Positions 1 through 9,815 of a stretch of 64,000 nucleotides of DNA are shown here, piece by piece (positions within the stretch are counted from its first letter, which is position 1; each line of letters begins with the position of its first letter). Made by a program: the position numbers and the translations under genes. Below the pieces are notes generated by a model. It was not told the DNA's origin. It did not search any database and saw only the letters and a program-made list of their open reading frames with translations. The stretch comes from an uncultured Spirochaetia bacterium (GTDB lineage Bacteria; Spirochaetota; Spirochaetia; JABEVK01), in NCBI GenBank assembly GCA_937960645.1, contig CALGPJ010000006.1, positions 82,868 to 146,867 of the forward strand. Reading direction: 5' to 3'.

Positions 1-887
1 GCAGTTTCATGGTCGATGGTTTGATTCATGGTGACCATCAAACCCATTTGCATGAGTTTTCCGATGAGCTCACTGACCTTGAGATTCATTTTCTTTGCGA
101 GATCGTTGACAGTGATCGCTTCAAGGATTTCGATTTGCTTGGGAATGGGATTGGCTTTCTGTACATTGTGTTTTTTGGTACTTAAAATCCGATCGAATTT
201 TTCGATTTCCCTCTCCCGATCTTTTGAAAACGCCTTTTCTTTATCGTTCGATTTTTTTTGACGAAACTTTTTAACGCTTTCGGGCTTTTGTGGTGGAAAA
301 GAGCCGGTGGGAGCGAACGGCCTTCCCGTGCCACTTTCGAATGGTCGAGACGGGCCGGTTTTTCGTGGAGGGTACCTCGGTGGTCGATTCTCGTTTGTCC
401 TTTGTGGTTCGCTGTTTCTGTTTCTCGGTGGGAACGTTTTATTATACGTTCCCTGACCGGAGTGTTTCGGTGGTGGATTACCCCCTGAAGGTCCCTTACG
501 CCCTGACTCGATGTTTTTTTTGATATCCTCGTAGGTTGGGTATCGTTTTCGCTGATCTTCTTGAGGGGAAGTCGGTTGATTTTTTTCGATATTGTCCGAA
601 GGCGTGATGGGTTTTTCTCTCGGGGACTTTCTCAAATTTTGGTTCTGTGCATAGATGTTTTTGTATTGGGGTTCCTGGATTTTTGCTGTTTCGGCAGGGC
701 GCTCTGCAGGTGCCTTGGAAACATTGGGCTGGGCATCTTGTCCCCCTGTTTTGTCAGCCTGTGCATTTGGTGTTGTAACGATCACGACCTTTTTTTTGGG
801 TTGTGCGGCGGTTCCCTTCTTTTTTACAACGATGATCTTCTTTTTTGCAGCATCGTTCGGTTTGTCTTGGTTGTTTTCATCTGGCAT
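1..887 (-). CDS. infB: Translation initiation factor IF-2, N-terminal part (runs off the window start)
   Basis: Own translation of the minus strand: ATG at 887, MPDENNQDKPNDAAKKKIIVVKKKG..., a low-complexity basic N-terminus ending in an IF2_N-like ITVNDLAKKMNLKVSELIGKLMQMGLMVTMNQTID. Directly follows nusA. Absent from the ORF track because it is open at the window edge. Confidence 0.9.
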   Translation of the reverse strand, partial: MPDENNQDKPNDAAKKKIIVVKKKGTAAQPKKKVVIVTTPNAQADKTGGQDAQPNVSKAPAERPAETAKIQEPQYKNIYAQNQNLRKSPREKPITPSDNIEKNQPTSPQEDQRKRYPTYEDIKKNIESGRKGPSGGNPPPKHSGQGTYNKTFPPRNRNSEPQRTNENRPPRYPPRKTGPSRPFESGTGRPFAPTGSFPPQKPESVKKFRQKKSNDKEKAFSKDREREIEKFDRILSTKKHNVQKANPIPKQIEILEAITVNDLAKKMNLKVSELIGKLMQMGLMVTMNQTIDHET

Positions 888-889
888 GA

Positions 890-2377
890 CTATTCCTCAT
901 CCTCTTCCTCATATTCAAATTTCAACCCGACACCGCAATTAGGACAATTACTCATTCCGATTTTGACCGGAAAACCGCATTCGGGACAGGCATACTCTTC
1001 CGTTTCCTCGGAATCATCTTGTTCTTCGATCTCTTCTTCGACTGTGGATTCGGTTTCTTCCTCGTTGTCACGATCCTCATAAATGACTTCGACATTTTCC
1101 TCGAGGACTCGCAGGATGGTATCGATGTCCTGGGGAGAAAGGCCATTGATTTTTTCGAGGTCTTCCCGCTTGAGATTGATAAGATTCTCGATGTAGATGT
1201 ATCCGTTTTGCTCCAGGATATCCAAAACCCTCTCGGAAATTCCGTCCAATTGTCTGATTTCCGTGATGAGTTCGCTCTCATCCCCACCTTCGAATAACTC
1301 GTTCGCTGCAGCCCGATAATCCTGATAGATATCCATTTCCGCGAATTGCTGTTCAGTTCTGACATCGATGTTCCAGTCGACCAGGCGGTTCGCCAACTTG
1401 ACGTTCGTTCCCATTTTTCCGATGGCAAGGCTGAGGTCGTTTTCGTTGACGATGGCCAGGGCATTTTTCTTGACAGGATCGGTGATGATGACCTGCAAAA
1501 CCTTCGCGGAGGACAGGGCATGGGCGATGTATGTTTGCGGGTCCGGATCATAGCGGAGAATGTCGATCCTTTCTCCCTCGAGTTCTTTCATTACATTTTG
1601 AATGCGCGACCCTTTGAGCCCGACACAGGCTCCCACCGGATCGACGTCCTCTTTGGTGGAGCGAACGGCGATTTTGGTGCGAAAGCCCGCCTCACGAACA
1701 ATCTTGTGAATGATCACGACACCATCATTGATCTCGGGCACTTCCAGTTCAAATAACTTTTTGACGAATGCGGGATCTCTGCGTGTCAAAATAATCTGAA
1801 GGCCGGTTGGCGCTTTTTTTACCTCTTGAACCAGGCATTTGATTTTGTCCCCTGGCCTATATGTTTCCTTGGGACTCTGATTTTTTTTGGGGAGGATGCC
1901 TTCTGCCTTTCCCAAATCGACGTAAATCGTTCCGTTTCTCTCCCTTCGGATATACCCAATGATGATCTCGTTGACCTTATCTTTGAACTCAGAAAACAAC
2001 GTGTCTTTGAGAATGTCCCGCAGAATCTGCTTGGCTTTTTGGCGAGCGTTCATCACATCCATGCGGTCAAATTCGCTGGTATCGATTTTGACTTCGATGA
2101 ATTGCCCCACTTTCGCTTGCGGATCGATTTTTAAGGCATCTTTAAGCTCGATTTCGGCAACAGGGTCGTAGAGGTCATCATCGGCAACCACCTCCTTACG
2201 CGAATAAACATTGATGGTTCCCGAAAGTACATCAAATTCCACGAGGGCGTTCTCATCGGTTCCGAAGTGCTTCTTGTAGGCGGCTTTCATTACTTCCTGG
2301 ATAACCTGCCGAATGAGATCTGCATTGATCCCTTTTTCGTAGGCAATACCCTGAACTGCCTCTAAAATTTCCGTCAT
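890..2377 (-). CDS. nusA: Transcription termination/antitermination factor NusA, with an acidic C-terminal extension carrying a CPEC...CPNC zinc ribbon
   Basis: S1/KH region (GACVGLKGSRIQNVMKELEGERIDIL, DLSLAIGKMGTNVKLANRLVDWNIDV); rimP-nusA-infB context. Confidence 0.95.
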   Translation of the reverse strand: MTEILEAVQGIAYEKGINADLIRQVIQEVMKAAYKKHFGTDENALVEFDVLSGTINVYSRKEVVADDDLYDPVAEIELKDALKIDPQAKVGQFIEVKIDTSEFDRMDVMNARQKAKQILRDILKDTLFSEFKDKVNEIIIGYIRRERNGTIYVDLGKAEGILPKKNQSPKETYRPGDKIKCLVQEVKKAPTGLQIILTRRDPAFVKKLFELEVPEINDGVVIIHKIVREAGFRTKIAVRSTKEDVDPVGACVGLKGSRIQNVMKELEGERIDILRYDPDPQTYIAHALSSAKVLQVIITDPVKKNALAIVNENDLSLAIGKMGTNVKLANRLVDWNIDVRTEQQFAEMDIYQDYRAAANELFEGGDESELITEIRQLDGISERVLDILEQNGYIYIENLINLKREDLEKINGLSPQDIDTILRVLEENVEVIYEDRDNEEETESTVEEEIEEQDDSEETEEYACPECGFPVKIGMSNCPNCGVGLKFEYEEEDEE

Positions 2378-2790
2378 TCTCGATCTACCTCTCCCAATAA
2401 ATCCAATTTTGCTTTCAAAATATCCTGCCTTACTAGGTTAGGCCCCAGAGTGGTACTCTCCCAGTCGCCGCCATTGCGGTAAATCCTGGCGGGAAGTCCA
2501 CTAAAAATCTCAAATTCTCTCCAAGTTTTTAGCTGACGCTCGAGGCCGGGACTCGAAACCTCCAACCAGATTTCACGGCTTTCATAAAATGCTTCCAGGG
2601 TACTGGTGATCGCCCGGGTAACCCTGGCACAATCGTTCAAATCCACACCACCTTTACGAAAAATCACGACATGAACCTGGACACCCTTCGGCTTGACCGA
2701 TGAGTTAGCCTCGACCAGGCGATATCCAAGGTTGCTAACGATCAAATCCAACTGCTCAAACAAAGGCGTGGATTCAAATTCGACGATCAC
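2374..2790 (-). CDS. rimP: Ribosome maturation factor RimP
   Basis: RimP-like sequence (EIWLEVSSPGLERQLKTWREFEIFSG), 5' of nusA; GTG start with AGGAG Shine-Dalgarno. Confidence 0.88.
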   Translation of the reverse strand: MIVEFESTPLFEQLDLIVSNLGYRLVEANSSVKPKGVQVHVVIFRKGGVDLNDCARVTRAITSTLEAFYESREIWLEVSSPGLERQLKTWREFEIFSGLPARIYRNGGDWESTTLGPNLVRQDILKAKLDLLGEVDRE

Positions 2791-2800
2791 GAAATCTCCT

Positions 2801-2828
2801 AAATAAAAAAGAGTCCTGAAGACTCTTT
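2801..2828 (-). terminator. Intrinsic terminator/attenuator hairpin just upstream of rimP
   Basis: Minus strand AAAGAGTC-TTCAG-GACTCTTT followed by TTTATTT; ends 10 nt before the rimP GTG. Confidence 0.75.
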
Positions 2829-2854
2829 GAACAACGTGAAGCTCTCCTAAAATG

Positions 2855-2884
2855 AGTATGAATAATATTTCGAGGCCATGTCAA
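2855..2884 (-). promoter_or_regulatory. Putative sigma70-type promoter for rimP-nusA-infB
   Basis: Minus strand TTGACA (2884-2879), 18-nt spacer, CATACT (2860-2855); the -35 overlaps the comF stop codon. Confidence 0.55.
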
Positions 2885-3519
2885 GGGGCGAGGGTAATCG
2901 CCAGCCCTCTGACCTCCTGAGCCCCTTTTTCAAGCAACAACCGCGCATAGGAGTTCAGGGTGGCCCCGGTTGTAATGGTGTCGTCCAGCAAAATTATTTT
3001 GGTTGGGATTTCCAGGAAAGCTTTGTTTTCCATCGAGGTCATGGTTTTTCTTTTGGCCCTCCCGTAAAGTTTTTGTTCCCCGGCCTCGACAGGTTCGAAT
3101 AATATCCGTCCAGGATTTTTCCCTCCTTTAAGATGGTACCAAAGATGTTTTACGGGGTCCCAACCGCGTTTGGATAAATTCTGTTTTTTGGGTGGTATGG
3201 GAACCAAGGTATAACCTGGTTCGAGGTAGGATTGTAACTCTTGAACAAGGAACTGCGTCAGCCCCCAGCCCCTGCGAAATTTATATTGCTGCATCAGAAT
3301 TTTCGCCAAGCCCGCGTAGTAAAAAGGGGCCTGGATTTTAGTCAGGACCACATCGAGATCGCGGCACGACCAACACAGCCCTTCCAATCCCCAGAGTGGT
3401 CGCGAACAAATCCGACAACCTCCGGCACCGACACGCGGCAACAGGGACAAACAATTCTCGCACAGGCTTCCCTTGCAGGGCTTTCCGCAGCAATAACAAA
3501 ATTTGACATGAACTTTCAT
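2881..3519 (-). CDS. comF: ComF-family phosphoribosyltransferase
   Basis: N-terminal Cys-rich zinc finger (YCCGKPCKGSLCENC...CRICSRP) and PRPP motif ILLDDTITTGAT. Confidence 0.9.
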   Translation of the reverse strand: MKVHVKFCYCCGKPCKGSLCENCLSLLPRVGAGGCRICSRPLWGLEGLCWSCRDLDVVLTKIQAPFYYAGLAKILMQQYKFRRGWGLTQFLVQELQSYLEPGYTLVPIPPKKQNLSKRGWDPVKHLWYHLKGGKNPGRILFEPVEAGEQKLYGRAKRKTMTSMENKAFLEIPTKIILLDDTITTGATLNSYARLLLEKGAQEVRGLAITLAP

Positions 3520-3535
3520 ACCCTATAATCCAAAA

Positions 3536-6064
3536 TTATGGGGCTTTTGTACCTCGATATCGGTCCTGCAATCGATACAAGTAATCGAGGGCCTGCCGGG
3601 GCGATAGTTTGTCCAGGTTGAGGCTCACAACTTCCGAACCGATTAACTCGAGTGGAGAAAAGAGCTCCGCTACATAATAGTCGCGTGTCGTGGAAACATG
3701 TTGTTGCCGGGAATCCTGACGAAGTAAGTGCTCGGCCCGCCGTAAAACCACCTCCGGTATTCCCGCGAGTTTAGCGGCATAAATGCCGTAGCTGGATCCT
3801 GCGGCTCCCTGTTTCGCCCTTCTTAAAAAGACAACCTCGTCTCCTTGCTCCATCACTTCCATGTGCACGTTTTGGAATGCTGGATGGTTCAGTTCCGTCA
3901 ATTCGTGATAATGGGTGGAAAACAGGGTCCGGGCACGCACGACGTCCAGGAGATACTCGCTGATGGCGCGGGCCAGGGCTAGACCGTCCTGAGTGCTGGT
4001 TCCACGGCCCACTTCATCCATGATGACCAGGCTTTTTGAAGTTGCGTTTCGGAGGATGAAGGCTGTTTCTTTCATTTCGACCATGAAGGTGGAGTCACCT
4101 TTTGCCAAACGATCATACGCACCCACCCTGCAAAAAATCTTGTCGGCGAGACCGATGATGGCATGGTCTGCCGGGACGAAACTTCCCATGTGAGCGAGCA
4201 GAACAATCAGGGCATTTTGACGTAAATAGGTGCTTTTTCCTGCCATGTTGGGGCCGGTCACCAAATGAAAAAATTGGGTTTTCGAAATGCTCAAATCGTT
4301 GGGAACGAAGCTTCCCGGCGGATTGAATCGTTCGACAACGGGGTGCCGCCCGTTTACGATTTCCAGAACCGGGTTGGTTTCGATCACCGGACAGGTCCAT
4401 CGATTTCTTCTGGCGACCTCGGCAAGTGCCTGGTGGTAATCGATCGTTTTGAGCCAATCGGCCACGGTCCGCAGTTCGGCAAGGTGTTGCGCCACATGTG
4501 AACGGAGCTCAATAAACAAGAGGCGATCCAATTCCTCGGCCTTGTCTCGGCTTTGAGCGAGCTGCATTTCGGCTTCCAGTAAGGACTCGGTCGTAAATCG
4601 TTCCGCGTTGGAAAGGCTTTGCCGCCGAATGAAATTTGCGGGAATGTTAGCGGCCTGTACCCGGGTTAACTCATAAAAATACCCAAGTACCCTGTTGTAT
4701 TTTAGCTTGAGAGGAAGGCCGGTGCTGGTTGAATCTCGATCCCGTAAGTCTTCAAGTACTTTTTCGCCGTTTTTGGACACTTGCCTCCAATGATCGAGCT
4801 CGGAATTGTAGCCGTCCCGGATTCTTGGCCCCTCGTCGATTATCCTCGGGGCATCTGGGTGAATAGCTTTTTTGATGAGCTGCAATAATTCCGAGAGTGT
4901 GTGGAGATCGGCATCGAGGGCAAGAGACGCGCGAACCTCCTCGTGGCACTGCAGGGTCTTTTCCAGGATGCTGCCAAGATTCAGGACGTCATAGGGGCTG
5001 GCCCTATCCAATGAAAGCCGGGTAAGAACTCTTTCCAAATCTCCAATGCCCCTGAGGTGTTCTCGGGCAGCCTTATGTTCGAGGGGGTGATGGTAAAACC
5101 AAGAAGTTTTATCCAAACTTGCTTTGACCTGTTCCGGGTTGGCGGGAGGCGCCTGGATCTCTTGTCGCAGAAGCCGCGCACCACCCGGGGTCAAAGTTTC
5201 GTCGATCACCGAATAAAAAGTCATGGAAGAGTCACCGTAAGCAGACGTGACAAGTTCGAGGTTTCTCAAAGACGATGAATCGATAAATAGACGATCCGAT
5301 TCCTTCAGGCGATGGCTTTTCCAAAACGGCAGCACGGGGTGACCCAACATTTTCGTCCAGTATCGTCCCAGACATCTCAGCGCAGGAAAAAGGAATTCAT
5401 CATCCTGAAAATCGATCAAGAGGTTTTCCAGATTGTTTTCATCGCGGTCGAGTTCCCTCAGGTACCAGGATCGCGGTAACTCCTCCACCACAGCACTCCC
5501 TAAAAGAGGCTGAAGGTCCCCATAGGAATCCAGGGTGCCCTCGGGTATCAAGATCTCCCTTGGTTGAAAACGTTCAAAGAGCTGCTGTAATCCTGGATAG
5601 TCGCCACTATCTCTGACGCTTCCGGTCCAAAGTTCCCCTGTGGAAACGCCCCAAAACACAACACGCCAATCCTGGTCCTCGGGATAAAGACAAACGATAT
5701 ATGAAGGAGTCCTGGGTTCGAGAAAAGCGTCATCGACAAGGGTACCGGGTGTCAGCACCTCCGTGATTTTTCGTTCGAAAAGCCCTTTGTTGGCCAGGGA
5801 ATTATTGGAAACCTGCTCGCAGATGGCTACTTTTCGACCGTGCTGTAAAAGGTTTTTGAGATAGTTTTCGGACGAGTGATGAGGCACTCCGCACATCGGC
5901 ACCCCACCCCTCTGTGTGAGGGTGAGCCCCAGAAGTTTGCTTACCTCTAGTGCATCCTCTTCGAACATTTCGTAAAAATCGCCCAGTCGAAAAAAAAGGA
6001 TGGTACCGGGGTACTGGGCTTTGATCTCCCGGTATTGGCGCATCATGGGCGTCAGGTCAGACAC
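3536..6064 (-). CDS. mutS: DNA mismatch repair protein MutS (probable GTG start at 6064)
   Basis: MMRQYREIKAQYPGTILFFRLGDFYEMF; Walker A TGPNMAGKSTYLRQ; VIMDEVGRGTSTQDGLALA. The track start at 6118 adds a non-homologous extension that reaches the divergent gene. Confidence 0.95.
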   Translation of the reverse strand: MSDLTPMMRQYREIKAQYPGTILFFRLGDFYEMFEEDALEVSKLLGLTLTQRGGVPMCGVPHHSSENYLKNLLQHGRKVAICEQVSNNSLANKGLFERKITEVLTPGTLVDDAFLEPRTPSYIVCLYPEDQDWRVVFWGVSTGELWTGSVRDSGDYPGLQQLFERFQPREILIPEGTLDSYGDLQPLLGSAVVEELPRSWYLRELDRDENNLENLLIDFQDDEFLFPALRCLGRYWTKMLGHPVLPFWKSHRLKESDRLFIDSSSLRNLELVTSAYGDSSMTFYSVIDETLTPGGARLLRQEIQAPPANPEQVKASLDKTSWFYHHPLEHKAAREHLRGIGDLERVLTRLSLDRASPYDVLNLGSILEKTLQCHEEVRASLALDADLHTLSELLQLIKKAIHPDAPRIIDEGPRIRDGYNSELDHWRQVSKNGEKVLEDLRDRDSTSTGLPLKLKYNRVLGYFYELTRVQAANIPANFIRRQSLSNAERFTTESLLEAEMQLAQSRDKAEELDRLLFIELRSHVAQHLAELRTVADWLKTIDYHQALAEVARRNRWTCPVIETNPVLEIVNGRHPVVERFNPPGSFVPNDLSISKTQFFHLVTGPNMAGKSTYLRQNALIVLLAHMGSFVPADHAIIGLADKIFCRVGAYDRLAKGDSTFMVEMKETAFILRNATSKSLVIMDEVGRGTSTQDGLALARAISEYLLDVVRARTLFSTHYHELTELNHPAFQNVHMEVMEQGDEVVFLRRAKQGAAGSSYGIYAAKLAGIPEVVLRRAEHLLRQDSRQQHVSTTRDYYVAELFSPLELIGSEVVSLNLDKLSPRQALDYLYRLQDRYRGTKAP

Positions 6065-6117
6065 AATCCTCACTATAGAGTATTTACAAAGGCTGGGAAA
6101 GATAGTAGCTTTGAGCA

Positions 6118-6612
6118 ATGAGGGAAGAAAAACTACTCTATGGTTTTGAGAAATCCTCCTTCTATATCAAAGCCATAGGACACATCACCGCGAGTTTTTG
6201 CCCCACCGTCAAGGAAAAGGTGCAGGAGATCGTGAACGACGGTGTGCCCATCGAGGCAGTCTTTATCGATCTCAGCGAGTGCACCTACATGGATTCAACC
6301 TTCATGGGCTTAATCTTGACTTTGCATAAATTACTCAAAGAAAAAGCCGGTAAATCGGTGGTCATCGGTAACCCAACGGAGGAAAGTCTAAAGTTGCTCG
6401 TCAGCCTGGGTATCAACAAGCTTGTGACCATCTCCGAGGATTCCCCACCCTTACCCGATAAACTCGATGAGGTTTCTCCAGAAGTAGCTCCCTCTGCGGA
6501 ATTTCTGTTGAACGCTCATCAAAATCTGATGGAGCTCAATGAAGAAAACCGAGCAAAATTTTCACTTGTGGAAAAGATCCTCAAGGAGGAGATCAAAAAA
6601 AAGGAGGGTTAG
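6118..6612 (+). CDS. STAS-domain protein (anti-anti-sigma factor-like)
   Basis: VFIDLSECTYMDSTFMGLILTLHKLL matches the SpoIIAA/STAS phosphoserine-loop region. Confidence 0.85.
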   Translation: MREEKLLYGFEKSSFYIKAIGHITASFCPTVKEKVQEIVNDGVPIEAVFIDLSECTYMDSTFMGLILTLHKLLKEKAGKSVVIGNPTEESLKLLVSLGINKLVTISEDSPPLPDKLDEVSPEVAPSAEFLLNAHQNLMELNEENRAKFSLVEKILKEEIKKKEG

Positions 6613-6625
6613 TCCCTAACCCCCC
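6603..6625. terminator. GC-rich hairpin at the STAS/OmpH convergent junction
   Basis: GGGTTAG-TCC-CTAACCC, overlapping the STAS stop codon; weak T-tract. Confidence 0.4.
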
Positions 6626-6648
6626 GTTGTCTTCTTGGTAGTACCCGA

Positions 6649-7152
6649 TCATTTTAAGCGTTCGATCACGAAGTTGGTGATATCCGATTCGACATTGTAA
6701 TAAAGCATATTGGGATCGTCGATGCGAAAAACGATTGTAAACCCTCGAGATTCTGCGACAAAACGGATAGCATCCTGAACTTTTGTGAGAAAACTGGGAG
6801 ATCGGGTCAACGCTTCCCTTTCATTATTCAATTGAGCTTGTTTTATCCGTGAATATTCCCGAAGGTATTCCCGTTTCTTTTGAAGATCTTCTTCGAGAAG
6901 GATGGCGGTGCGCTGATCACCGGAAGAGCGAGCGTTGATCATTTGCTGTTCGACCTGCCGAATTTCAGCATTTAGTCTGTTGATTTCGTTCTGAATATTG
7001 GTTTTGAGTTGTTCCAAACGCCGAACATCTTCGGACTCCCTAAAATACGCTTGATAAACCTTGTTCATGTCGACCACAGCAACCCGGGTGACGAATTGCG
7101 ACCAAAGGCTGGCGCTACTAATTAGCGCCAAAAAAACACTGACGATTCTCAT
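6649..7152 (-). CDS. skp: OmpH/Skp-family periplasmic chaperone
   Basis: Signal peptide, VAVVDMNKVYQAYFRESEDVRRLEQLK, coiled-coil; directly 3' of bamA. Confidence 0.85.
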   Translation of the reverse strand: MRIVSVFLALISSASLWSQFVTRVAVVDMNKVYQAYFRESEDVRRLEQLKTNIQNEINRLNAEIRQVEQQMINARSSGDQRTAILLEEDLQKKREYLREYSRIKQAQLNNEREALTRSPSFLTKVQDAIRFVAESRGFTIVFRIDDPNMLYYNVESDITNFVIERLK

Positions 7153-7169
7153 GCGACCTCCGAATGTTA

Positions 7170-9779
7170 TCAGTATAGATCAAAACCAAACGTTACAACC
7201 AATCGCATATCGGCATCCCAGAAAACTCCATCCCCCTTTTCCCAAAGCACCTGCCCGTTGGAATCATACCGAAACGGTTTTGCCAAATAGAAACCCAGAG
7301 GAAGCTGCGGATTGGTAATTCTCAAACCAAGGCCCCACGCGAAGTACCAATCCTGGAGCTGGACGGGAAAGAGTGGGACATTCTGTTGTCGGAAAACAAA
7401 GGTGTCCAGGTAGGTGTCGAACCAAAGGAAGTTCTCGACGACGGGTAATCGAAATTCGAAGTTGACGTACCAGGATGAAAAACCGTTTTGCAAGTTCGTG
7501 GAGGGCCGCCAGCCTCTGCCAGATGTCATTCCATCGACGTAGAGCAGGTGCTTGGGCTGAGCGACTACCTGTCCCGGATAGCCGATGGGGTCCATGATAA
7601 ACGACATGGCGCTTCGTACACGAGCTACGACCCTGAAGGTATACCAATCAACAAGCGGGACTCGGAACAGTCGAAAATTGCCCTCCCCCTTCAACTGAAG
7701 ACGGGTAAAGTGAGCGGCACCTCCCAGAAAACCGCCGGTAACAGTGTAATTATACCCCAGAAGGGTACCCATTTCCGGATTATAAATGAAATCCCGGGTA
7801 TCCCAGAATGTCCGGAATGCCAGGCTAGTTTCGAATTGCCACAGGTTGAGGTTTTTGCGTAAAGCTTCGTTGGCCGGCCGATAGAGATTGTCGTCGTAGG
7901 AAATGTACTGAAGGCTTGTGTTGGCACTTGCACCGAAAATGAACCTTCCCAGATAGCTCGCAAGTGTGTACCCAATCCCTGTACCGAGGCTAAAGGAATA
8001 TTCATCGAGCCCCATGGTATTTTGGCCACTCTTCAAAAGTCCCTTTTCTTTATCGTATTCGTATTGCTTTTTGAGGTTGTATGTAGAAATATCCGTCGAG
8101 GAGGGGACACCGGGAAAAACCTGACCTGCCTGGTAATTGATGCTGTTGTACGTGGTCGAACTTGTGAAAACGTAGGTTTGATCGTCGTAAGGGTCAGGGA
8201 TGTAGGAACTCGAATAAATCGGGTACAAGACGTCCTGTTCGATATTGGAGCGGTAAAAATGTCCAAAGTTGAGCGAACCACTCAGGCTGATCCTCCTGTC
8301 GAAGGCCCAGGGTTCCGTGAAATTCAAGGCCAGGTTTTGCTGCACAGGTGAGACATTTACCTCGAGACCAAAAGTCTGTCCCCGACCAAGGAAGTTTCTG
8401 TCCTGCCATTTTAGATTGCCGCTGATGGGAAAGTCACCTGAACCGCTGAATGAAAGACCGAACATCACCTCCGCCGTATTCGCTTCCTCGACATTGATAA
8501 TAAGGTCCATCAAACCTTCGGCACTTCCGGGGGGAGTCTCCGGATTGACGGCAGAGAAATATTGTAAGTTCATCAGATTTCTCAAGCCTTCGATAATTTT
8601 GGTACGACTGAAAACATCTCCGGTCTCCAGAGGAATTTCACGGAAAATGACATAATCTTGAGTCTTCGTGTTGCCCTTGACGATAATGTTCTCGATTCGG
8701 GCACGTGGACGTTCGATGATTCGGATATGATACGAAATCGTATTTCCGTCTCTTTTCTCGGTTCGTTCGATGGTGTTGAAGATGTAACCGTCTTCGAAAT
8801 ATTTTTCCAAAACACGATTGTAGGCGTTGTCAGCGAGTTCTTTGTTGAGAATCTGTCCAACGGACAGTCTCTGGTAAGAAAGAAATTCCTCAGTGGAATA
8901 AAGATTGTTTCCCTCGAAGGTCGTTCCACCGTAGACAAATTGCCCACCTTCGTCGACCACAAAGGTAATGTTTAAAAAGTTTCGGTTTTGTGATTCCTGA
9001 AACTCGGACTCTCGTCGAATTTCCACGATCCTGGCATCGATAAAGCCCTGACGCTGATAAAATTGGAGGATCCCCTGCCGATCCAAAGCAAGATTGGCTT
9101 CCTGAAAAAGACCCGATTCAAAAAAAGATTGTTCTTTGGTTTTGAGAATACCGCGCAAATTCGATTCCGAAATTTGACTGACTCCCTCGAAACGAATCAA
9201 TCTGACGATTGTTTGAGGGCCCTCTTCGATACGAAAGACGAGGATCACGGCGTTCTGATTCTCTAGACGCTGGATCGAACTGGCAACAGATACTCCAGTA
9301 AAACCCTTCTCGATGTAATAGTTTCTGATTTCCAATTCGTCACGGCGGATTCTGGACTGGCTGACAATCTCGCCCTGCTTGGATTTGATTTTATCCCGGA
9401 TCTCTCCTTCGGACAATCTAGAATTTCCCGTAATACGAATATCCTGGATCGAGGGCTTTTCCTGAACATGAAACAAAATGACGATGGAGTTTCCCCCCGG
9501 GTCCCCTTTTTGTACCTCGGGTCGAATGAATCCTTCGAAGTAGTCCAACCCATACAGGTTTGCCTGGAGTTCTCGGAATGTTTCATCCGTAAAATTTTTA
9601 TTCAAATATGGACGTGTGACCGCATCGAGGTCGGTGCGAGCAACATTTTTCAGTCCAACGAAATTGATCTCACGGATAGGTTTGTTGAGATACCAGCTTT
9701 CCGGCAAATTGCTTTCTTCCTGAGAATACAACGAAACCAGAGTCATCGCTATGATCAAAGGCAGCAAAAAAATCCTCAT
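7170..9779 (-). CDS. bamA: Outer-membrane assembly protein BamA (POTRA plus barrel)
   Basis: POTRA-like repeats, NFLGRGQTFGLEVN, barrel with C-terminal aromatic VTFGFDLY. Start placed at MRIFLLPLI, which has an AGGAG Shine-Dalgarno. Confidence 0.92.
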   Translation of the reverse strand: MRIFLLPLIIAMTLVSLYSQEESNLPESWYLNKPIREINFVGLKNVARTDLDAVTRPYLNKNFTDETFRELQANLYGLDYFEGFIRPEVQKGDPGGNSIVILFHVQEKPSIQDIRITGNSRLSEGEIRDKIKSKQGEIVSQSRIRRDELEIRNYYIEKGFTGVSVASSIQRLENQNAVILVFRIEEGPQTIVRLIRFEGVSQISESNLRGILKTKEQSFFESGLFQEANLALDRQGILQFYQRQGFIDARIVEIRRESEFQESQNRNFLNITFVVDEGGQFVYGGTTFEGNNLYSTEEFLSYQRLSVGQILNKELADNAYNRVLEKYFEDGYIFNTIERTEKRDGNTISYHIRIIERPRARIENIIVKGNTKTQDYVIFREIPLETGDVFSRTKIIEGLRNLMNLQYFSAVNPETPPGSAEGLMDLIINVEEANTAEVMFGLSFSGSGDFPISGNLKWQDRNFLGRGQTFGLEVNVSPVQQNLALNFTEPWAFDRRISLSGSLNFGHFYRSNIEQDVLYPIYSSSYIPDPYDDQTYVFTSSTTYNSINYQAGQVFPGVPSSTDISTYNLKKQYEYDKEKGLLKSGQNTMGLDEYSFSLGTGIGYTLASYLGRFIFGASANTSLQYISYDDNLYRPANEALRKNLNLWQFETSLAFRTFWDTRDFIYNPEMGTLLGYNYTVTGGFLGGAAHFTRLQLKGEGNFRLFRVPLVDWYTFRVVARVRSAMSFIMDPIGYPGQVVAQPKHLLYVDGMTSGRGWRPSTNLQNGFSSWYVNFEFRLPVVENFLWFDTYLDTFVFRQQNVPLFPVQLQDWYFAWGLGLRITNPQLPLGFYLAKPFRYDSNGQVLWEKGDGVFWDADMRLVVTFGFDLY

Positions 9780-9789
9780 GAGTTCTCCT

Positions 9790-9815
9790 TTTAGTAGGTC
9801 CATTTAGTAGGTCCA
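9790..9815. repeat. Perfect 13-bp tandem duplication TTTAGTAGGTCCA x2 at the tamB/bamA junction
   Basis: Direct reading of tttagtaggtccatttagtaggtccat. Confidence 0.95.
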
